From: Chryseobacterium sp. MA9
Lineage (GTDB): Bacteria > Bacteroidota > Bacteroidia > Flavobacteriales > Weeksellaceae
Direction of reading: 5' to 3'
NCBI RefSeq assembly: GCF_024399315.1
Contig: NZ_CP075170.1
Span: forward strand, 3,472,001 to 3,536,000
Length of the DNA stretch: 64,000 bases
How positions within the stretch are numbered: position 1 is the stretch's first letter; each line of letters begins with the position of its first letter. A model generated the notes under the pieces. It saw only the letters and a program-made list of their open reading frames with translations. It searched no databases and had not been told where the DNA came from. Both the position numbers and the translations under genes were made by a program. This document shows, piece by piece, positions 60,299 through 64,000 of the stretch.

Positions 60299-61222
60299 AT
60301 GAAGAAACTTTTATTGATCAGTTCCATTTCTTTTGGAGCGATGGCTTTGGCGCAAGAAACTAAAACAGATGCTCCGGTAACAGACACCGTTAAAGCCTGG
60401 TCTATTCAGGGACAAAATACATTAATGCTTAACCAGGCCGCTTTTTCAAACTGGGTAGGAGGTGGAGCTAACAACGTAGGATGGCTTGCCGGTGTCAATT
60501 ATAACCTGACTTATGAAAAAGGGAAAGATCTTTGGGAAAATATTATTATTCTGGGCTACGGACAGAATAATACCCAGGGAACGGGTGTGAGAAAAACTCA
60601 GGATGTTATCAATCTTTCTACAAACTATGGCAGAAAATTTGCCGAAAGCTGGTATTTATCAGCAGGAGCAGGCCTTCAGACTCAGTTTGCACCGGGATAT
60701 GAAGACGGGAACAATCCTGATGCTAAAAAGATCTCCAATTTCATGGCTCCGGGATACCTGAATGTTGGGGCAGGGGTTACCTACCGTCCTAACGATAATT
60801 TGACGGTAACTTTACGTCCGGCTAACGCGAGATGGACTTTTGTTTTGGATAAGGATCTTCAAACAGCAGGAACTTACGGGCTCAAAAATGATGGTGATTC
60901 ATCACTTTTCCAGTTCGGTTTCCTTGGGACAGCTATCTATAAAATCAAAATCATGGAGAATATTAACCTGACCAATACAGCGTCTGTATTTTCAAATTAT
61001 CTGGATCATCCGGATAGGTTGGTATTGGCTTATGGAGCAGTCTTAAATATGAAAATTAATAAATATATTTCATCCAATATTACTCTGGATCTGCTGTATG
61101 ATCATAACCAGATCTGGAAAACACAGCTGAAGCAGACATTAGGCGTTGGTTTAGCCTATAATTTCGATAATGGGAAGAAACGCTCAGATAATAAGGATAA
61201 CCAAGGCTGGTTAAAGAAATAG
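60299..61222 (+). CDS. DUF3078 outer-membrane-type protein (copy 2)
   Basis: 307 residues, highly similar along its length to copy 1: a signal peptide ending ALAQ (about 19), LMLNQAAFSNWVGGGANN, INLSTNYGRKFAESW and YDHNQIWKTQLKQTLGVGL. The differences lie mainly at the N-terminus and in scattered polar substitutions. The two probably arose by tandem duplication and may form related or alternate outer-membrane proteins. Confidence 0.85.
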   Translation: MKKLLLISSISFGAMALAQETKTDAPVTDTVKAWSIQGQNTLMLNQAAFSNWVGGGANNVGWLAGVNYNLTYEKGKDLWENIIILGYGQNNTQGTGVRKTQDVINLSTNYGRKFAESWYLSAGAGLQTQFAPGYEDGNNPDAKKISNFMAPGYLNVGAGVTYRPNDNLTVTLRPANARWTFVLDKDLQTAGTYGLKNDGDSSLFQFGFLGTAIYKIKIMENINLTNTASVFSNYLDHPDRLVLAYGAVLNMKINKYISSNITLDLLYDHNQIWKTQLKQTLGVGLAYNFDNGKKRSDNKDNQGWLKK

Positions 61223-61245
61223 ACGAGATAACACGTAAGAAATAA

Positions 61246-61272
61246 AAAAGCACTTCAAAAAGAAGTGCTTTT
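61246..61272 (+). terminator. Intrinsic terminator between the DUF3078 and sufD genes
   Basis: An 11-bp perfect stem (AAAAGCACTTC with GAAGTGCTTTT) and a 5-base A loop. It is placed to serve both convergent genes. Confidence 0.85.
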
Positions 61273-61293
61273 GTTTATCAATATATATAAGTC

Positions 61294-62628
61294 TTAGAAT
61301 TCTATATCAACTCCTAATTTCTCCGCCAATAGCTTTGAGATTTTTTCTTTTAGAGGCTCTATATCAATGTTTTGCATTGCATCATTAGCAAAAGCATATA
61401 AAAGTAATGCCTGTGCTTCTTTTTTAGAAATTCCTCTCGCTCTCAGGTAGAATAAAGCATCTTCATTCAGCTGACCTACGGTACAACCGTGAGAACATTT
61501 TACATCATCAGCAAAGATTTCTAACTGAGGTTTTGTATCAATACTTGCACCTTCACTTAGCAATACGTTATTATTCTGCTGATAAGCGTTTGTTTTCTGA
61601 GCAATTTTGTCTACAAAAACTTTTCCGTTGAAGACTCCGTGGGCATTACCATCGAAAATTCCTTTGTAGTTCTGATAACTTTCACAGTTCGGGAAGTTAT
61701 GGTGAACTGCCGTATGGTGGTCTACCAGCTGATCTTTTCCGATGATTGTGATTCCATTCATGAATGAATTGATGTTTGATCCATTATGAATAAAATCAAG
61801 GTTGTTTCTTACCAGTTTGCCTCCGAAAGAGAATGTATTCACAGTGGTTAAGCTGTCTTTCTCCTGTCTCGCGAATGTGTTGTCGATAAGATATGTTGTG
61901 TTGTTATCATTTTGAAGTTTATGCCAGTCAGCTTTTGCATTAGGATATGTAAAGATCTCCGTTACAGAGTTTGTCAATACATAGGTGCTGTCAAAATTAT
62001 GGTGGCTTTCAATTACTTCTACTTTAGCTCCTTCTTCTACGATCAAGAGGTTTCTAGTATTGTAGAATGTATTTTCCTCCTGATTTTGAGAAATATAAAA
62101 AATGTGGATTGGTTTTTCAATCACTACATTTTTAGGAACCTTCAAAAAGAAACCGTATTTGCAGTAAGCGAGGTTTAAGTTTGTAAAAGCCTGTTCTTTA
62201 GAAGCAATAGTATTGAAATACTTTTCAAAAACCTCTTTGTGCTTCTCATCATTCAGCGCATAGTTGAATGAAAGGAACTCTACATTTTCAATAGAAACTT
62301 TTGAAAGTTCTTTATGAAGCTTACCATTTACAAAAACAATCCAATCAAAATTTTCTTCTCCAAGGTGCAGTTCATCAAACTGCTCTTTAGTGATATTGTG
62401 GCTCTCTTTCGGGAAGAAGTTGTAGCTTTTTTCCGTGATTTCCTTTAGATTGGTATATTTATATTCTTCGTCTTTTTTTGTCGGAAAACCAAGGTTTGCA
62501 AATCTTTGAAGAGCTGCTTTTCTACTGTCATCCAGAAATCTGTGACGAAGACTCTCCAAAAATTCATTATGGTTCTCTATAATTTGTTCTTTTAATGCCA
62601 TTACTGGTATATCTGTGGTTTGCACCAT
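61294..62628 (-). CDS. sufD: Fe-S cluster assembly protein SufD
   Basis: 444 residues forming the SufB/SufD beta-helix. Typical pieces are GFPTKKDEEYKYTNL, NVVIEKPIHIFY, VDHHTAVHH, AHGVFNGKVFVDKIAQKT and CSHGCTVGQLNEDALFYLRARG. With SufB and SufC it forms the Fe-S cluster scaffold complex. The start at 62628 follows an A-rich leader; an alternative is the Met ten codons later (62598, MALKEQI). It lies downstream of sufC across a 135-base gap. Confidence 0.95.
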   Translation of the reverse strand: MVQTTDIPVMALKEQIIENHNEFLESLRHRFLDDSRKAALQRFANLGFPTKKDEEYKYTNLKEITEKSYNFFPKESHNITKEQFDELHLGEENFDWIVFVNGKLHKELSKVSIENVEFLSFNYALNDEKHKEVFEKYFNTIASKEQAFTNLNLAYCKYGFFLKVPKNVVIEKPIHIFYISQNQEENTFYNTRNLLIVEEGAKVEVIESHHNFDSTYVLTNSVTEIFTYPNAKADWHKLQNDNNTTYLIDNTFARQEKDSLTTVNTFSFGGKLVRNNLDFIHNGSNINSFMNGITIIGKDQLVDHHTAVHHNFPNCESYQNYKGIFDGNAHGVFNGKVFVDKIAQKTNAYQQNNNVLLSEGASIDTKPQLEIFADDVKCSHGCTVGQLNEDALFYLRARGISKKEAQALLLYAFANDAMQNIDIEPLKEKISKLLAEKLGVDIEF

Positions 62629-62658
62629 TTTTTCTTTTTTTATTAACTAAAATATTGT

Positions 62659-62672
62659 TATTCCTAGGAATA
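62659..62672. promoter_or_regulatory. 14-bp palindrome in the sufC-sufD gap
   Basis: TATTCCTAGGAATA is a perfect palindrome 31 bases before the sufD start. It is a candidate operator or an internal regulatory site; no regulator is identified. Confidence 0.3.
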
Positions 62673-62763
62673 GGGAACCCAATTTTTAATACTAGAGATT
62701 CTTTTTGCTACATCTTATAAATGACTGCGAAAATTTTAATCTCTGAAATAATATATTTTCTTC

Positions 62764-63507
62764 TTAGTTAAGAAGCCAGTCGTAACCTTTTTCTTCAAGT
62801 TCTAATGCTAAAGATTTATCACCTGTTTTGATGATTTTTCCATCCGCTAAAACATGAACGAAGTCAGGCTGAATATAGTTAAGCAATCTCTGATAGTGCG
62901 TAATCAAAAGAACTGCATTTCCTTCATTTTTAAAGTGGTTTACCCCATCTGCAACGATTCTTAAAGCATCGATATCCAATCCTGAATCGGTCTCATCAAG
63001 AATAGCCAATTTAGGATTAAGCATCATCATCTGGAAGATCTCGTTTCTTTTCTTTTCACCTCCGGAGAATCCCTCGTTCAATGATCTTGAAAGAAAATCT
63101 TTTTTGATCCCTAGTTTTTCCGATTTCTCGCGGATTAATGCAAGCATTTCTTTTGCAGGCATTTCTTCCAATCCGTTTGCTTTTCTTGTTTCGTTCAAAG
63201 CAGCTTTGATAAAGTTCGTTACAGAAACTCCCGGAATTTCCACTGGATACTGGAAAGAAAGGAAAATTCCTTTGTGAGCTCTATCTTCAGGAGCATCTTC
63301 ACTGATATCTTCTCCTTGGAAAAGGATCTCTCCACCAGTCACTTCGTAATCTTCTTTTCCGGCGATTACAGAAGAAAGGGTAGATTTCCCAGCTCCGTTC
63401 GGCCCCATGATAGCGTGAACTTCGCCTGGCTTTATTTCAAGATTAATACCTTTTAATATTTCTGCGCCATCTTCAATTTTGGCGTGAAGGTTTTTAATTT
63501 CTAACAT
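62764..63507 (-). CDS. sufC: SUF system ATPase SufC
   Basis: 247 residues, an ABC-type ATPase with Walker [10 protein letters not shown] (about 36-44), the signature [15 protein letters not shown], Walker [16 protein letters not shown], and the H-loop [10 protein letters not shown]. It powers conformational change of the SufBCD scaffold. It follows the GNAT gene by 18 bases and is upstream of sufD, a Bacteroidetes suf order. SufB would lie outside the right edge. Confidence 0.96.
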   Translation of the reverse strand: MLEIKNLHAKIEDGAEILKGINLEIKPGEVHAIMGPNGAGKSTLSSVIAGKEDYEVTGGEILFQGEDISEDAPEDRAHKGIFLSFQYPVEIPGVSVTNFIKAALNETRKANGLEEMPAKEMLALIREKSEKLGIKKDFLSRSLNEGFSGGEKKRNEIFQMMMLNPKLAILDETDSGLDIDALRIVADGVNHFKNEGNAVLLITHYQRLLNYIQPDFVHVLADGKIIKTGDKSLALELEEKGYDWLLN

Positions 63508-63525
63508 TTTATTTGCTTAAACAAA

Positions 63526-64000
63526 TTATTTTTGAATTCTATATACTAAACTTTCAGGTTGACCTGGGACATCATTCAGCGTCCCGATTTGTATCATACC
63601 TGCCTTTTCCAAGACTTTAACAGAAGCTATATTGCTGGGACGGACAATTGCGAATATTTCTTCTTTATTGTCTTGATTTAATCCAACATCTATAGCCTTC
63701 TTTGTGAATTCTGTGGCGTATCCTTTCCCCCATGCCTGGGAAGCAAAACGATAGCCTAAATTCAATTTTTCTTCCTCTCCGTAGAGTTTATAGCTCAGTC
63801 CTCCAAAACCTATTATATTTTCTGGATCATTCTTTTCAACAATCACCCAGCCTCCAAAACTATATTTTTCCCAATGATCAAGCATTCTTGCAAATGTGCT
63901 TTCTGCTTTTTCAAAATTCATTGGTCCGCCTGGATTGTGAATATTGGTTTGAGGATCATGATTAATTTCAAAGAATCTTCCAAAGTCTTCTTTTGTAGGT
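63526..64000 (-). CDS. GNAT-family N-acetyltransferase, 5'-truncated by the window
   Basis: The reading frame stays open to the right edge. It reads PTKEDFGRFFEINHDPQ ahead of GGPMNFEKAES, so the Met at 63921 is internal, not the start. The visible 158 residues show the GNAT fold: GGWVIVEKNDPENIIGFGGL, LNLGYRFASQAWGKGYATE with the acetyl-CoA-binding turn, and NIASVKVLEKAGM near the end. It resembles the RimJ/RimL-like subgroup. It is embedded in the suf operon region, an insertion seen in some Chryseobacterium-like gene orders. Confidence 0.85.
   Translation of the reverse strand, partial: PTKEDFGRFFEINHDPQTNIHNPGGPMNFEKAESTFARMLDHWEKYSFGGWVIVEKNDPENIIGFGGLSYKLYGEEEKLNLGYRFASQAWGKGYATEFTKKAIDVGLNQDNKEEIFAIVRPSNIASVKVLEKAGMIQIGTLNDVPGQPESLVYRIQK

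Noticed and set aside
1..64000. tRNA or rRNA genes, integrases, transposases or prophage genes
   Set aside because: No cloverleaf-like or rRNA-like sequence and no integrase, transposase or phage structural motif was noticed in either strand by eye.

Overview
The window looks like chromosomal DNA of a Flavobacteriia member, most likely Chryseobacterium or a close Weeksellaceae relative. The support is AT-rich DNA, A-rich leaders instead of Shine-Dalgarno sites, repeated Bacteroidetes-type promoter boxes (TAnnTTTG), type IX secretion (T9SS) C-terminal sorting domains, many Bacteroidetes-specific lipoproteins, an S46 dipeptidyl peptidase and a SUF iron-sulfur operon. I see no rRNA, tRNA, CRISPR array, prophage or intact insertion sequence. 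Both ends cut through genes: a secreted protein at 1-101 and a GNAT acetyltransferase at 63526-64000.

Layout. 1-4.0 kb: a Cys-rich leader-type peptide, a lipoprotein, a TonB-C-like protein and peptidase T. 4.1-8.1 kb: HMG-CoA lyase and a sulfurtransferase on the plus strand, then a compact minus-strand operon (HExxH protein, CsaA, 3'-5' exonuclease, DUF59/SUF protein and a 47-residue membrane peptide). 8.2-13.1 kb: a signal-peptide-free trypsin/V8-like protease and a type-I-metacaspase-like protease, followed by a NarL-type two-component operon with a membrane protein and a lipoprotein. Short DNA elements recur in front of these units. 13.4-22.3 kb: a universal stress protein, then a LytS/LytTR two-component pair next to a complete tripartite RND efflux operon. 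22.5-26.2 kb: a DUF4840 lipoprotein, an ECF sigma factor, an anti-sigma-like beta-barrel protein and a T9SS cargo protein.

26.2-33.6 kb is looser, with long intergenic stretches (26215-26965, 29465-29990, 33099-33601). It holds ComM, an MBL-fold hydrolase and a stand-alone adenylation-thiolation-reductase NRPS-like enzyme behind a roughly 320-nt leader. 33.6-42.6 kb carries a Spondin_N lipoprotein, a YdeI-like protein, a DPP7-type S46 peptidase, a META lipoprotein and a three-gene secreted repeat-protein cluster. Upstream of that cluster lies a LytTR regulator whose phospho-acceptor Asp is replaced by Glu. 42.8-54.9 kb is a mostly plus-strand run: HflX, DUF4919, a Na+/H+ antiporter, an AlkD-like protein, a lipoprotein, two related envelope proteins, DUF6122, a Ca2+/H+ antiporter, a Kir-type K+ channel and a YkgJ protein, with a truncated hemoglobin on the minus strand. 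54.9-64 kb has a DUF1801 protein, glutamate dehydrogenase, DprA, a rhomboid protease, a tandem DUF3078 pair and sufD-sufC-GNAT.

The most unusual items are the cytosolic caspase/trypsin pair with its shared upstream DNA elements and adjacent two-component system, the orphan A-T-R enzyme, and the Asp-to-Glu LytTR regulator. Two LytTR genes each lie beside a 20-21-bp-period direct repeat in front of the likely target operon. All functions are inferred by reading family motifs; no database search was run.
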